DNA from: Owenia fusiformis
Lineage: Eukaryota > Annelida > Polychaeta > Sabellida > Oweniidae
Direction: 5' to 3'
Assembly: GCA_903813345.2 (NCBI GenBank)
Contig: CAIIXF020000002.1
Location: 19,854,455 to 19,918,454 of the forward strand
DNA length: 64,000 nt
Made by a program: the position numbers and the translations under genes. Within the stretch, counting starts at the first letter, position 1; the number at the start of each line of letters is the position of its first letter. Shown in pieces: positions 1-11,066 of the stretch. The notes beneath the pieces are model-generated. The model was not told the DNA's origin and searched no databases. It saw only the letters and a list, made by a program, of their open reading frames with translations.

Positions 1-133
1 CAATTCGCAAACAGCGCGGCGCGTAAGTTAATTAAATTTTTTTTGCATATCTGCCAAATTAAATAGCCGCCAATATGCCAAAAATGGCAAAATCGCCAAA
101 TTAAGTAGCGCCAAATTAACCCAATCTACAGTA
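1..133 (+). repeat. Right end of a CGCCAAATTAA-type TIR element
   Basis: Dense copies of the words GCCAAATTAA and GCCAATATGCC end in CCCAATCTACAGTA. The same right end occurs at 20891-20905 and 26027-26043, and a complete copy with both ends lies at 25590-26041. The window therefore starts inside a copy, probably within an AKAP17A intron. Non-coding. Confidence 0.7.
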
Positions 134-280
134 TCCAAATATTGAAATAAGAGAATCTAGAATTCAGAAATAATTTTCCAGTCTCATTTTTGAAATATCA
201 GGCATTATGGGTAAAAAAATTTCCAGAACTTGGTGCCATGTAACATCTTTCTAAGGAATGAACCATAATTTAAACATACA

Positions 281-421
281 GCATTAATATGCAAAATGTC
301 ACCATTTGCCATTTGTTACAGACACTGACCACCGAATACCAACCATCAAAAACCAAACAATACTTTTGGTAGCGTGATAAAATAAAACACACTGGCATTT
401 ACATGCAAAAGGTCACATCAC
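281..421 (+). repeat. Dispersed ~120-bp repeat, copy 1
   Basis: Starts GCATTAATATGCAAAATGTC and continues through CATTTGTTACAGACA. Close relatives in the same orientation lie at 24887-25003 and 53322-53442. Inverted core motifs occur near 9.68 kb and from 15.3 to 16.3 kb. It has no coding potential and could be a SINE or MITE fragment. Confidence 0.65.
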
Positions 422-495
422 TATCTGAACACTATCCGCCAGACAATGTCCACAAAAAGGTTAGAGACATAATAAATGACATGAGACTGGTGTAC

Positions 496-611
496 CTTTC
501 ATCTTCTCGTTTATCTTCCCGCTGCCTCTCCAGTTGAGCCAACATTTCCCTCTCCAGACGACGTTTGCGGATGTTTTTGTCAGTTAGATGCTTTAACTTG
601 TCAAAGTCAAC
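496..611 (-). CDS. AKAP17A: AKAP17A, downstream coding exon
   Basis: This exon follows the 1062-1868 exon in phase 0. The acceptor reads ATATTTCAG before 611 and the donor is AG|GTACAC after 496 (phase 2). It encodes a charged stretch starting VDFDKLKHLTDKNIRKRRLE and ending in a Gln/Arg/Glu/Asp-rich helix. In vertebrate AKAP17A the same place after the RRM-like region holds a similar 'KHLSD..I.KR.LER' coiled-coil segment, which in that family leads into the PKA-anchoring and arginine-rich region. The remaining exons must lie left of the window. The family localises to splicing speckles and binds PKA regulatory subunits; here that is inferred from homology. The intron (612-1061) carries a SINE-like remnant. 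Confidence 0.85.
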
Positions 612-699
612 CTGAAATATGAATATCCAAAGAAGTACATTTTTGCTTGTGGATAGAAAATACATGATCATTCACTTTTATTCCCACAAAATTAATGAC

Positions 700-775
700 T
701 CACTACACTGGCTCACTGCATTGGGAGGTTGTGGGTTTGATTCCCACCAGGGTGGAGTGACTTTTTCACATCAGC
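700..775 (+). repeat. tRNA-derived SINE-like remnant
   Basis: TGGCTCACTGCATTGGG resembles a pol III A box, and GGTTTGATTCC about 20 bases later resembles a B box. The spacing is short and no tRNA cloverleaf folds, so this is at most a decayed tRNA-related SINE head inside the AKAP17A intron. Confidence 0.35.
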
Positions 776-1061
776 CCTTAACGTAGGATTTGATCGTATG
801 TTTTAAGATTAACTAATTGGGAAATTATTTCATATTTAGTTTTGACAAGCATATTTTGAATTGACTGGCAAAAAATTATCTTTATACAGATTTTTATGTG
901 AAACTGTGTCAACAGAAAAACTTTGATATTTGAAGTGATTGTTTTGATGGGGTCTTGGGTGGTTTTTTGATTATCTACAATTTTTAGGGGGACCATTCCT
1001 TAGCTTGAAAATACCTCTTGGCTTTAAAACATTTGACTAAATCTTTATAAATGATATTTAC

Positions 1062-1868
1062 CTTTATTGGAGCAACAAAGGCTTTTCCTTCATCATCTTT
1101 GAACATGAGCTTCTTATCACGGAGGGCATTCATGCATTTTACAAATCCCATATACTCTTTATACTGGAGATAAACTTCAAAAGTGAGATCTGGACCAAAA
1201 GTACTAAACTGTTGGACACGCTGTACTGGAGCGGTTGCGGTCCCAGCACTTCCTTTTATTTTACTTAGCACCATTTCTTGCCTATAGGGATCTAGACATG
1301 GGATATCCATGCATCGAATCTCACCAAATTGTTCAAATATTTTCTGTATGAGGTATTCACTTGGTTTGTCTTTTACATCATCGTTACGATTAACAAACCA
1401 TCTTATAGGGAGATCTTTCATATGTACAGTGTCTGGTCTTTCACCGGCTTTCATTTCGTTCATATTTTTGGCATCACGGAAAAATGAATCCCAATCATGG
1501 CGACTAGGAAATGTTGACTTTGCTTCTGCAGCTCGTACTTTTAAAGTATCTGGAAATCCACTGAGTTTGATTGTTTTACTATCTAGTCTTGTGATCATCA
1601 GTTTGATCAAAGCTTTATTGTCCGCCTCGCCTTCAAACCTGATAAACTCAAGTGTACTTTTAACAACTTTTAACTGTGTGAACTGGTCAGGTCTGACGAA
1701 ATGTTTAATTTTCTCCATCACTTCCCAATTCGATATAGATTTTCCTGGGTTTTTGATGGATGGTAGCTGAACGCTGACATTAAGCCTAGCAAGTGGTTTC
1801 AAGAATAGGCCATGGGGTTCAAACAGCTCCACGCACTCTGATGTATCATTGCATATAGATGTTGCCAT
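1062..1868 (-). CDS. AKAP17A: AKAP17A (A-kinase anchor protein 17A / SFRS17A), first coding exon
   Basis: This exon encodes 269 residues from ATG at 1868. The start was chosen because MATSICNDTSECVELF aligns with the conserved vertebrate N terminus (DTSE.VEL), and an upstream acceptor (TTTCGTTTCAG at about 1905-1895) shows that the exon begins at 1894 with 26 bases of 5' UTR. Strongly conserved blocks are PGKSISNWEVMEKIK, FIRFEGE, KTIKLSGFPD.LKVRAAE, FPSRHDWDSFFRDAK, GERPDTVHMKDLP, FEQFGEIR..DIP.LDPYR and FEVYLQYKEYMGF. The last two belong to the RRM-like fold. The exon ends at CCAATAAAG|GTAAAT in phase 0. No frameshift or premature stop is present, so the gene looks functional. The family regulates alternative splicing and anchors protein kinase A in nuclear speckles (family knowledge). 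Confidence 0.95.
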
Positions 1869-1894
1869 GTTGTACAGCAACTCAGGCTTCAAAA

Positions 1895-2094
1895 CTGAAA
1901 CGAAAAACGGAAAACATGTTTAGATTGAAAAGAAAAACATTGGATCAAAAATAATTTTAGTAAAATATATCTCATGAATAGCTAGAAAGTCATTTTGCAC
2001 AAACTAATTTTTTATGAGATGAGGTGACTAGTATTAATATACTGAAACAGAAGGACTAAATGACCTTTGGCGATTAGAATTCAAGTGAATTTGT
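1895..2094. other. AKAP17A upstream intron or 5' region
   Basis: This stretch lies just 5' of the first coding exon on the minus strand. It is AT-rich and holds the polypyrimidine acceptor at its right side. The non-coding first exon and promoter of AKAP17A must lie further right, but I could not place them. Confidence 0.5.
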
Positions 2095-2275
2095 TTATGG
2101 ATACTCGGGGGTTTCTTTAGCAGGTAACAGGCAATTTTCATGTTGTTTTCACAAAATCGCCTGTTGTTTTAGGGACTTTTCAACTTTTCCCTGTTAAATT
2201 TATGATTTCCATTAATTTTGCCAGTTGTTTCGTTTATTTAGCCTGTTGTGAGAAATTCTAGTGAAACACCTGGAT
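2095..2275 (+). repeat. Dispersed TIR-like repeat (copy A; inverted copy at 22.5 kb)
   Basis: Contains TTTAGCAGGTAACAGGC, AAATCGCCTGTTGTTTTAGG, GACTTTTCAACTTTTCC and a closing AGCCTGTTGTGAGAAATTCT. The reverse complement of the same series occurs at 22485-22655 inside an intron of the KDZ-type gene. The two outer ends are partly inverted (GCAGG.AACAGGC versus GCCTGTTG), as in a small non-autonomous transposon. Confidence 0.6.
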
Positions 2276-3675
2276 ACTAGTACTGAGTATTTCACAGTAT
2301 TATCACTTCTTTTATGTAAAATATAGACAAGATTTTTACCAGGTATGATTTGACGTAGATCATTAGTATTTCTTATATGTGTGAAGTTCCGACGAAATTC
2401 ATACTAAACATTGATGCCTATAAGCACCCTCGTTTTTTCAAATTCAGTTTTATTTGCTTGGTGGTATAATAAAACATTTGAATAATTACTCTGACTTGCA
2501 CATTGACTTATTCCTCACAATTTACTGCCTTGAGTTGGCTAGTGCATTAGGCTCAAGGAGCTGGTAGTGCTGCAGATTAAGGTAGAACAAATTCGCAAGA
2601 ATAACACAACAAGAACACAAATGTGTACAATATGTCCCCACCAATGGGTGATCCCGTCTAATGGTTATTCTGAAAATGAGTAGACAAGACTTTACTGTTA
2701 CAATTTTGGAACAGAAAATGCAAAATGGCCACCTTAAAATTTACCAAGAATGCCCAAAAAATTAGTCAGCTGTAGATTTTCATACTAAGAACCATCCCTG
2801 AAAATTTGAAATTGATCCGTCAAACAGTAAACCAGAAAACGCGTAAACAAGACTTTACAGACAAGATTTTAGGAAAATTACCAATCTCTAAAATGACATT
2901 TCCGCATGTCCGTTATTGTGTCTGTTCATCCCGGGTTAAAATTTAAACTATTAGCGAAAAGAAATTGTTGTCAAATAGATTGATAATTATCACGCGATTA
3001 CTCGGGCTAAAAAGATCAATTTTGAGGATAACAGGTATCTTTGATTGATTTATAGCGCTTGTATACACGCAAAATAGTTATTAATTGCAAACCTACTGTT
3101 CGTTGATGCAGTGTCGCAATGATGGTTAATTCCTGATACGATTTGTAATTTCGATGTTACCGGAGCTGACCGACATTTTCGTAAAATTCCAAACCTGTCT
3201 CGTAATTATGCATCAATAGGGTCTAAGGGGGATACGGGATGGTGTGTATGTATTTATAAGGTATGTTTGCATGCTTGAATCATATTTTATGCAATATTAC
3301 CATGTTTTCAGAGTTTAATTAGTTCCGCTTGTCGGAACCAGCGGAATGATTAATTAACACATCAAGGGCAAAATGGTCATGGAGGTTAGACCTAGCCGGG
3401 GCCATAAGACATGTCAGATAAGAAAGGAGGCCCAGGCTAGGTCTAATGTTGTTGGACTACCTCCCGATGTACTCACATCAACCCACCTTTTTATCAACTA
3501 ATTTTTCAAAAAAAACTTGCCATTCATACTAGTATTGTTTTCCTGAGGATCTGAAACTCTGTTGCGTACCCATCTTTTGAAAGCCCCTGCCAGAGCTGAC
3601 AGTCGGTAGAGTTTACTTCCTGCGAAAGCTATTTGGATTTTGATATAATAGCTTTCCCACGGAGCATTTGGACAG
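2276..3675. other. Gene-free stretch
   Basis: No coding sequence can be supported. An imperfect palindrome occurs at about 3385-3470, where GGAGGTTAGACCTAGCC is answered by GGCTAGGTCTAATG and then ACTACCTCC. Confidence 0.5.
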
Positions 3676-4140
3676 CTGAATGATTGTGACCTTTGAAATC
3701 GAATTAAGTCGATCCGTGGCTTACTTTTGGTCTCTAACTGTGTCTTACATCAGTATCATCAATCCGTGTAAGTATTGGAGCGCTGGAGTACTTCTTTTTC
3801 GATCAAGACTTGTAATTGTTAGTTGAGTGAATCGTTTTACTGCCAAATTCCAATATGGCGGTTTCTGCTCGGACATTTTCATAAATCTCCGGAGGTTGTC
3901 CGAACCTAACTAATTCTCAAAATTCATTTCATTCGTTGCGTATCTCGCACCTAACAAACCGCCATATTGGAAATAGGTCTAAAAAACTTTCACTCGATGA
4001 ACAATTTACAAGTCTTGATCGAAAAAGAAGTACTCCAGCGCTCCAATACTTACACGGATTGATGATACTGATGTAAGACACAGTTAGAGACCAAAAGTAA
4101 GCCGCGGATCGACTTAATTCGATTTCAAAGGTCACTATTG
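3676..4140. repeat. Long near-perfect inverted repeat (foldback/MITE)
   Basis: Arms of about 140 bases (3681-3815 and 4005-4138) are almost exact reverse complements, including TTTGAAATCGAATTAAGTCG and ATCAAGACTTGTAA. One visible mismatch is CCGTGG versus CCGCGG. Weaker pairing continues inward (CCAATATGGCGGTTT versus AAACCGCCATATTGG). The central loop carries TTCATTTCATTCGTTGCGTA, a word shared with repeats at 33.3 and 42.9 kb. The high arm identity suggests recent formation or activity. Confidence 0.8.
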
Positions 4141-4262
4141 ATCAGCTGTTCACTTTTCCGTTTGAGAGCCATAAGTTTCAAAATCTAACATGGCTCTCGA
4201 AGTGAGTAAGGTAGAGTAAGTAAAATCTGTTATAAACCACACTATAATTGATCTAGACGGTG

Positions 4263-4318
4263 AACACCGCCTCTAATGCGTTGGATTGTCGTATGGACTT
4301 GCATTAGAGGCGGTGTTT
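4263..4318. repeat. Short perfect hairpin
   Basis: AACACCGCCTCTAATGC (4263-4279) is repeated as its exact inverse at 4301-4318, with a 21-base loop. It stands alone and shows no T-tract or transcription context. Confidence 0.7.
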
Positions 4319-5119
4319 ATCCTTGTAAATTCATGCCAATCTAAGTTTTTCTTGATTATTTTTGACGGTTCACTTTAGTTTAATCTTCTGCTTAAATCTC
4401 TGCGTCATTTACAGAGAAATATAAACAAAATGGATACATTGATGATTTATACAAAAGATTACCATATCTTTGTGGTTGTAGAAGGTTGAATTGTGCTAAT
4501 TTTGTAGCAAAATCGCCGTTTATCGCTAATGTTCACAAAATCTTTATGGCTGTTACAGTATTATGTTCTATTATATTCACATTAAGTTTAGTTTATCTAT
4601 ATGTATATACTGTAACTGATCTTTATTAGAGATCTTGGGTCAAGGTCACAATGACATTATACACTGTATCTTGTAAACAGAACTGAACTGAATGACTCGT
4701 TAACTCTTGACCATCCAGAGAGTTCTAGAAAATATAAACACGATCCTCAGAGACCCAGAGGGTGCATTAATGCACCTATAATTGATCCAGCGTGAAACAC
4801 ACAAATGATGTGTTCATATTACCTTAAAAGAGTCCTCAATGCATCCTTTATTTCACGTAAACAGCTGATTTTCTGATAGAAAACAAAAAAATGAAAAAAC
4901 ACAGATTATCGTTGCGCATGCGTTTTGATTACACCGAACGAAGTGTCAAAGTCGGGACCGATCATTGTGCAAAACTGTCCCTACTTTACTATACCCGGGA
5001 ATACAGTATCACGAGGTTTTACAATTTACAAATAATCAATCAATATTTAGGCCATAAGAAGTATATTCTTAGTTTTGCGTCCTGGCAAAATTCAATTCAT
5101 GCAAGGGTACAAGGAAAAC
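4319..5119. other. Gene-free stretch
   Basis: AT-rich, with no supportable gene. A 16-base palindrome GGTGCATTAATGCACC lies near 4761. The short open frame at 4891-5148 shows no recognisable domain. Confidence 0.45.
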
Positions 5120-6140
5120 ATTTGAAGTTTATTCCATTTGGAATATGATGTTTTTAATGAATCTGAATGCCATCTATTTATCACGTAATTGTTTGTCCAT
5201 TTATCTTTTGGATAGTTTCCAGGTTTTCTAATCCTTTAGCGGGTAGTGTAATTGGCATCTTTTCAATTTATATGAATGCATGGTTGACCCCAGTTTCACC
5301 AGTGTACTTTATAAAGACATTCAGTTCAGTATGTAAGACAGTCCACAACACGTGGAAATTTCAACATCAGAACTCCAGTCGAGTTATTGGCTACCTACGC
5401 TAAAAAGATTATCAATTAAATGTAAAAGCGAAAACTTCATGCTTGGGCGTTTTTGGGCCGTGTTCATTTACGCTAAATGCTCATATTTAATGTTTTGATA
5501 GTAAATGAATAAATAAAAGCCTACTTTTAGCCCAAACATCAGTTTTCTCTGTGTTATATTATAATGAAGAGTGTACATTAATGAAGTTTATTCCATTTGG
5601 AATAATGTTTTTAATGAATCTGAATGCCATATATTTATCACGTAATTGTTTGTCCATTTATCTTTTGGATAGTTTCCAGGTTTTCTAATCCTTTAGCGGG
5701 TAGTGTAATTGGCATCTTTTCAATTTATATGAATGCATGGTTGACCCCAGTTTCACCAGTGTACTTTATAAAGACATTCAGTTCAGTATGTAAGACAGTC
5801 CACAACACGTGGAAATTTCAACACCCTCTTTAAAATCCCTCCCACCCAATGTTTTCATTAATTAATATAATTAATTATACATTTAAATAAGTGAAAACAA
5901 GAGATATTGTTTTTTATGTGTGTCTTTGTATGTGTTTTTATTTCATTCGTTCTAATGTATGATATGTTATATATTTAAGTTCAGTATGTATTATATGTTA
6001 TTTTATAATCAGGCCGTGTTCATTTACGCTAAATGCTCATATTTAATGTTTTGATAGTAAATGAATAAATAAAAGCCTACTTTTAGCCCAAACATCAGTT
6101 TTCTCTGTGTTATATTATAATGAAGAGTGTACATTAATAA
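5120..6140 (+). repeat. Two-unit direct tandem duplication (A-B-A'-B')
   Basis: Segment A (about 5124-5367) recurs almost unchanged at about 5582-5824, starting at GAAGTTTATTCCATTTGGAA. Segment B (about 5456-5582, from GCCGTGTTCATTTACGC) recurs at about 6011-6138. The A-to-A' offset is about 457 bases and the B-to-B' offset about 555, so the second unit carries about 100 bases of extra or diverged sequence between its A and B parts. Small open frames inside A are duplicated with it and show no known domain. Confidence 0.8.
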
Positions 6141-7435
6141 AACAAACACAAACTCAAGAAAAAACACAACTTGTTTGCTGACGGAAATATATACATTTTA
6201 TGGGCATAAAAAGGGATGACATACCAATTTGCAGTAATTACGAACACATATCTAATAAATTTAAACATAGCTATTATTCAAGGGTAAAAAATAAGAAAAT
6301 ACACAATGTATGCCAAAGTAATCAATAACACTGTCATCTTTGACGCACATCAAATTATCTGCCATTTCGTCTGATTCTGATTGAACGAAATGCGATGGCA
6401 CTTTCAGACCCTTGTGATTGCTATTTGGATGTGTTTGGTTTTTCTCTGATTTACTCAAAATCGTGCAAGCAAGGGGACGCAAAACAAAGAATCTACTTCT
6501 TATGGCCTTATTACTATTAAGACTACTTCCCAGGGGCCTACTTAGTATTATCAAAACCTTGTCATATTTTACATGTAATATAACACAACATGAAAGTTTG
6601 TTATTACTTTCATTTACAGCCCATTGGCCTTCTTTTGCAGTTTGAACCCCGTTCCCTTTTATGCACCCATCGGGCTTTCAAGAGAAAAATAATGTAGTCA
6701 CAGTACTGTCAACCCCCAAAGATTTTCTCGCGGGACAGATTTTTTAGACCCAGTGCCAAAAATTCGCGGGATTTTGCGGGACACCCACCTAAATTCACGG
6801 GATTTCGGATACTGGGTATCGTCCGGTGTTACGACGTAGGAGAGACTGGGGTGGGTGGACATGGCAGTTAAAGACTATTAGTTACTAAAATGCTGATATC
6901 ATATTTTTAGACTATTCAACTGCTCATAAATAATTGATACTTGGATATATCCGGAACTTGATTCCAACATTGTTACCACCAACAAATCCTACGTTAAAGG
7001 TAACTTAGTCTATTGTTTTAGAATGCCTTAATTTTTAGTTGCTAAAACTTTTACTTTACAATGTGTGGATTTCGATTATATTTCTGCTAGGAACACAGCA
7101 ATCAATTATACAATTGCAATGGATTCCAAAATGACATAATCATAGCAGTGTTAAATGAGTAAGGTTGTCAGAAAATATAGATCGTCATTATTCAATTCAA
7201 ATTCAACATGCACATAATGTGATTCTAAAACATTGAATAGCTTGCAAAATAAAGAGAATAATCCAAAGATGTTACAATCACAATTTAGCTTTGAGATGTT
7301 GAGAAGATTTTAGTAAACGTAAGAGTCAATGAAATAAGTCAAGGTGAAAAACAATTTTATTTTGGGTTCCAATAGAAAAAATAAATTAAATCACATGTTT
7401 TCATTACTTCAAATACTTCTAAACCATTCACTAAA
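6141..7435. other. Gene-free stretch with dispersed repeat
   Basis: No supportable gene. About 6590-6710 (TTTACAGCCCATTGGCC, GCAGTTTGAACCC, GGGCTTTCAAGAG) resembles about 48820-48910 and so is part of a dispersed family. The rest is AT-rich. Confidence 0.45.
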
Positions 7436-7495
7436 CAGGCCCGTAGCCAGGGGGGGGGGGCTCGGGGGGCTCGTGCGAGCCCCCCCCCCCCAGAT
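7436..7495. repeat. G-run/C-run palindrome with CCCGTAGCCAGG end motif
   Basis: CCCGTAGCCAGG is followed by a long G run, GCTCG, GTGCGAGC and a long C run. The same motif, reversed, occurs at 32718-32765. A C run also sits at 45500-45513. These look like transposon-end fragments rather than genes, and homopolymer length may be unreliable in the assembly. Confidence 0.5.
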
Positions 7496-7619
7496 ATCTC
7501 CTAAAATAATGTGGACATACCTTTTTTGCTTTCTTGAAGAATTTTCTGACATTTCGAGGTAGATTGTAACATTTGGTGACATATGTACGGTGTATTTTGA
7601 TGTGATTGCCACTTTCTTT

Positions 7620-7905
7620 TTATAAAATTCTAAATTGACTAGAATAGCGAGGCAACTAAATGATCAGAAATTAATCATATTTTGATCCTTTAATCGCTCA
7701 GAAGGTGCCAAATAAGCCTAAATATTCAATTTTTATATAAATACATAAATCATTTATTTTGATCCTCGAATTGCTAAAAACGCACTAAATGCAGTCAATG
7801 CTCATAAAGTGGTTGCGGTATTGCCGCAACGATAGCAGTTGCGCTCATGCCGCAATATTAATGTCAAATTCAGTGCTAATATTATTTATTAAATTTGAGA
7901 GTTAA
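7620..7905 (+). repeat. Dispersed repeat with ATTTTGATCC..TCGCTCAGAA motif (inverted copy at 28.1 kb)
   Basis: Carries AATCATATTTTGATCC, CGCTCAGAAGGTGCCAAATAAGCC and GGTTGCGGTATTGCCGCAAC, ending in TTGCGGCATGAGC-type sequence. The inverted copy at 28130-28260 continues into a tandem array of the TTTTGATCC part at 28270-28680. Confidence 0.65.
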
Positions 7906-8300
7906 AAAATAAGTATTTATTTACAAAGTAAATAATAAATAAAATCATAATGTTTGGAGGCGGTTTTCTGAAGACAAATAATGATATGCTGATTCCTGAC
8001 AGGCACAGATATATTTACTCCTGATCTACAACAAAAATGGCGGACTCTGGGTAAGTTGGCACGTTTTTATTTCTATTTGTTCAACTTATTATGTTGGGAG
8101 GAAGAGTGTGGGGTATACTCGGCCATGGGTACACGTAAATAAACTCGGGGGAGGGGGTATGTATGCAATTCTTGGGGGGCGGTCCTATAGGCCTAGGATC
8201 AGGACGATCTTTTTTGTAGACACCGGTGGGCCAAATTTCAAATTAAATTCCTTAACTTTATTGTATTTTAATCCACATCAGGGGTCATATCCAAAGCATT

Positions 8301-8669
8301 TTAGTTACCGGATTTTCTCGCATATACGCCCCCCTAAATTTAGGCCCCCGAAAATCGAATATAGTACGCTTATACGCCCATGGGCCTATAAAAAATGACT
8401 ATTTATTGATTTTTTCAATAAATTCAAGAGTATTTTGTCACTGGCAGATCGTTCTGTCGTACTTTGTTTCATTGTATTAACATTCATTAACAACTTAACA
8501 TTCCATTGTATTCATCAGCTCTTCTCACCATTACGCCCACTGGGCCAAAAATCGAAAGTAGTACACTTATACGCCCATGGGCGAAAAATAAGAGGTAAAA
8601 TAACAGACGAAATTGCCCCTTCTTTCAGTTATACGCCCAGGGCTTATATGCGAGAAAATCCGGTAACTA
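8301..8669. mobile_element. TIR element, ~369 bp (ends AGTTACCGGATTTTCTCGC)
   Basis: AGTTACCGGATTTTCTCGCA at the left is matched inverted by GCGAGAAAATCCGGTAACT at the right. The interior repeats ATACGCCCATGGGC twice. The target duplication is not clear. It has no coding capacity, so it is a non-autonomous element. Confidence 0.7.
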
Positions 8670-9797
8670 TAGCTATAAACATGGGCTCTACCATGATAGA
8701 GCCCATATGCTATAAACGAGATGAGATCCGTCGAACTTCGATGTATGCGGTTACATATTGACCTGACCTAGACTATATCCTCTAGTCTGAAATTTTTTTG
8801 AAATTTGGATATAGACTAGACCTGACCATGGGGCTTTTTTGACATTGGCTTATATTTCCGTTTAACGAAGTCCGCCATGTTTGTTTTTGAAAAATTTTAA
8901 AAGAAGATTGAAATCACCAACAGGCGAGATCTTATTCAAGACGACTGACCCAGAAATTATTAATTATCGGCAATTGTCGAAAATAGTTCCCTATGGACTA
9001 ACAAGGGTCATGTCTTATCCAATTCCAGGACTTATAGACCTGCACCTCCCTGGTAATCTGGTAATGTTTTCAATCAAACTGTGTCAAATATACAAGTGTA
9101 TTAGTCGCATAAATATAATTAAAAGCGATGAAATCAAGTTTTGATTTGATTTGAGAGTATGACCTTCAGTTATTATTGATAGTAGGAATCGACGGGGCGG
9201 AATCACTCACAGTTAAAAATAAATCAATAAACTACGATCTTTACAAGCTACACTTTTTTACAATTTTTTATCCAATATTGCATTTATGGTACATCCAGGC
9301 CGTCCAACTGTCCCGCAATTTGCGTATTTGTCACGCATTTGCTGGAAAATTTGAAGTCACGACAGTTTTTTTTTTGCGTGACAGAGTTTGTCATGCAAAT
9401 ATGCAATTTACCTGATTATTGTCCAGCAAAAATATTCCTGTAGAAAAACTTTCAAAAATGATCGGTGATACACCACAAAACCGAACGACGAAAAAAAAAT
9501 GAACGCATTTCGTTCAGACTTTTCACGCGGATATGGTATATGTCACGCATTTTGCCTGAAATATTTCATACCTGCCCTACTACAAATTCTCAGGTGTTTA
9601 AATCTGATGTAAATCTGATTTAATTAACTTTAATGACCTTCTCAAGGTCAAAAAAGATTCATTATATTGTGAGCAATTATGTGGTGACATTTTGACGTGT
9701 TAATGCCTTGTTTCAAATTTTGTGATCATGACAAGACTCATATATAGCAGAATAAATATTCACATTTCACAAGTAGTAAAATTTATTATCTAATAAT
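8670..9797. other. Gene-free stretch
   Basis: A hairpin at about 8768-8822 (CTAGACTATATCC versus GGATATAGACTAG) and the dispersed GTGACATTTT..GTGTTAATGCCTTGTTT motif at about 9680-9715 are the only structures seen. Confidence 0.45.
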
Positions 9798-11066
9798 CAC
9801 GGTGTTATAGCATGACGGTTACGACAAGGCGATTTGCAAAATTTTGCGGTAATGATTACAAAAAATGGTGGATGGGAAAGACAGCATGTCCTCTTTCTCG
9901 CCTGTAGGCAAGATTCACAGATAAGATTTCCTTTTTAACTAGTTCCATTCGGTGACATATATATGGATGGTTATAAAGACTGGGTCAAATCTGCCAGGTG
10001 GTTAACTAGAAGCGGAATATAAGCTGTAAACTTACCGACTGAGATGTCCAAGTTCATATTTTTTAGTCCATTCTCGTGATTTCTCAGTATATGTGCCTCA
10101 GAGCCACTCAAACTATTAACAGTAAGTAAACTGTGTATAAACAAGCCATAAAATGACAAATTCAGAACAGGAACGTGGTCATATTGTAAATAATAAGGTT
10201 TCAAACGCAATGTCGTTAGACGACTACGTATGAATTCTATGGACGGTAACGTATTGTATTAGATGTACATTAGATGTTCAGCGGACGGTGACGTGCATGT
10301 ACATCTTTCAAGTTAAGGTTGCTAGTTCTGATAGCCTCTTTCCATGTAATTGTTATAATGGGTAAGAAATGGAATATTGAATTGCTTATATTTGTTTTCA
10401 GGACTCGCAAGAGACGCTCTTGTTTGAGCCTCTATAGGGCAAGGAAAAAATTGTGTCTTGCTTTATTAATGAAACCAATTTAAGTAAAAAAGATAGCAAT
10501 GAAGAGGCAAAAGAAGAATATTATCAAGTACTGATGAATATGACAAAATTAATATCAATGAATCTGGGATACATATTTGAATGAGGTTCGCGTAACCGTC
10601 AATCAATTTTTGGCGTAACCGCAAATTAAAAATACAATATTATGGCTTAAGTAGAACATATTAGGTGGTTTCTAATGCTCAATTCGCTTTTTATGATCGT
10701 ATGTTGGTTACATCTATATACCCTGAGGTCGTTAGGCAATGTAGACCATGCCCTGACAACAAAAACAAACAAATTACTAAATTTTGTGAAGTTTTGAATT
10801 TCAAACTCAACAGTTTTTCGCTTATTTCATGTTATCCCCGGGCATCAATTTGCAAAAAATATGTTCAAACTATACATTACTAAATGCATCACCAAATGCT
10901 ATGTCTACAAAAATCGTTCATCCTTTCATTGATACACAGTAGAAGAAAATACTGCACCAACCTTAGTTTTCTGTTCCATCTCGGCCATTTTATTGGATAA
11001 ATCAGTGATCGTAGTCGTCTAATCTCGTTTTCAAAGGTGTCGTAACCGTCATGCTATAACACCGTG
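9798..11066. mobile_element. Transib/RAG-like non-autonomous DNA transposon
   Basis: Two perfect 28-base terminal inverted repeats (9798-9825 and 11039-11066) begin CACGGTGTTATAGCATGACG. The element is 1269 bases long and flanked by an exact 5-bp direct repeat ATAAT (9793-9797 and 11067-11071). A CAC.GTG terminal heptamer with 5-bp target duplication is typical of the Transib superfamily, from which the RAG recombinase derives. The AT-only duplication is less typical of Transib, which prefers GC-containing targets. No transposase is recognisable inside; short open frames (9971-10210 minus, 10665-10883 plus) have no known domain. The perfect ends imply recent mobility, driven by a transposase elsewhere. 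Confidence 0.75.

Noticed and set aside
1309-1770. 153-codon open frame on the plus strand
   Set aside because: It is the antisense of the strongly conserved AKAP17A exon.
5167-5833. Two nearly identical small hydrophobic frames
   Set aside because: Their identity comes from the local tandem duplication. No start context, splice signals or known domain.
7344-7612. Overlapping short frames on both strands with Gly- or Pro-runs
   Set aside because: They translate the G-run/C-run palindrome.
8108-8761. Two ~100-codon frames
   Set aside because: They overlap a TIR element with clear inverted ends and show no domain.
9300-9560. Repeated GTCACGCAT words as a possible CRISPR-like array
   Set aside because: Irregular spacing, no constant repeat length, and a eukaryotic context.
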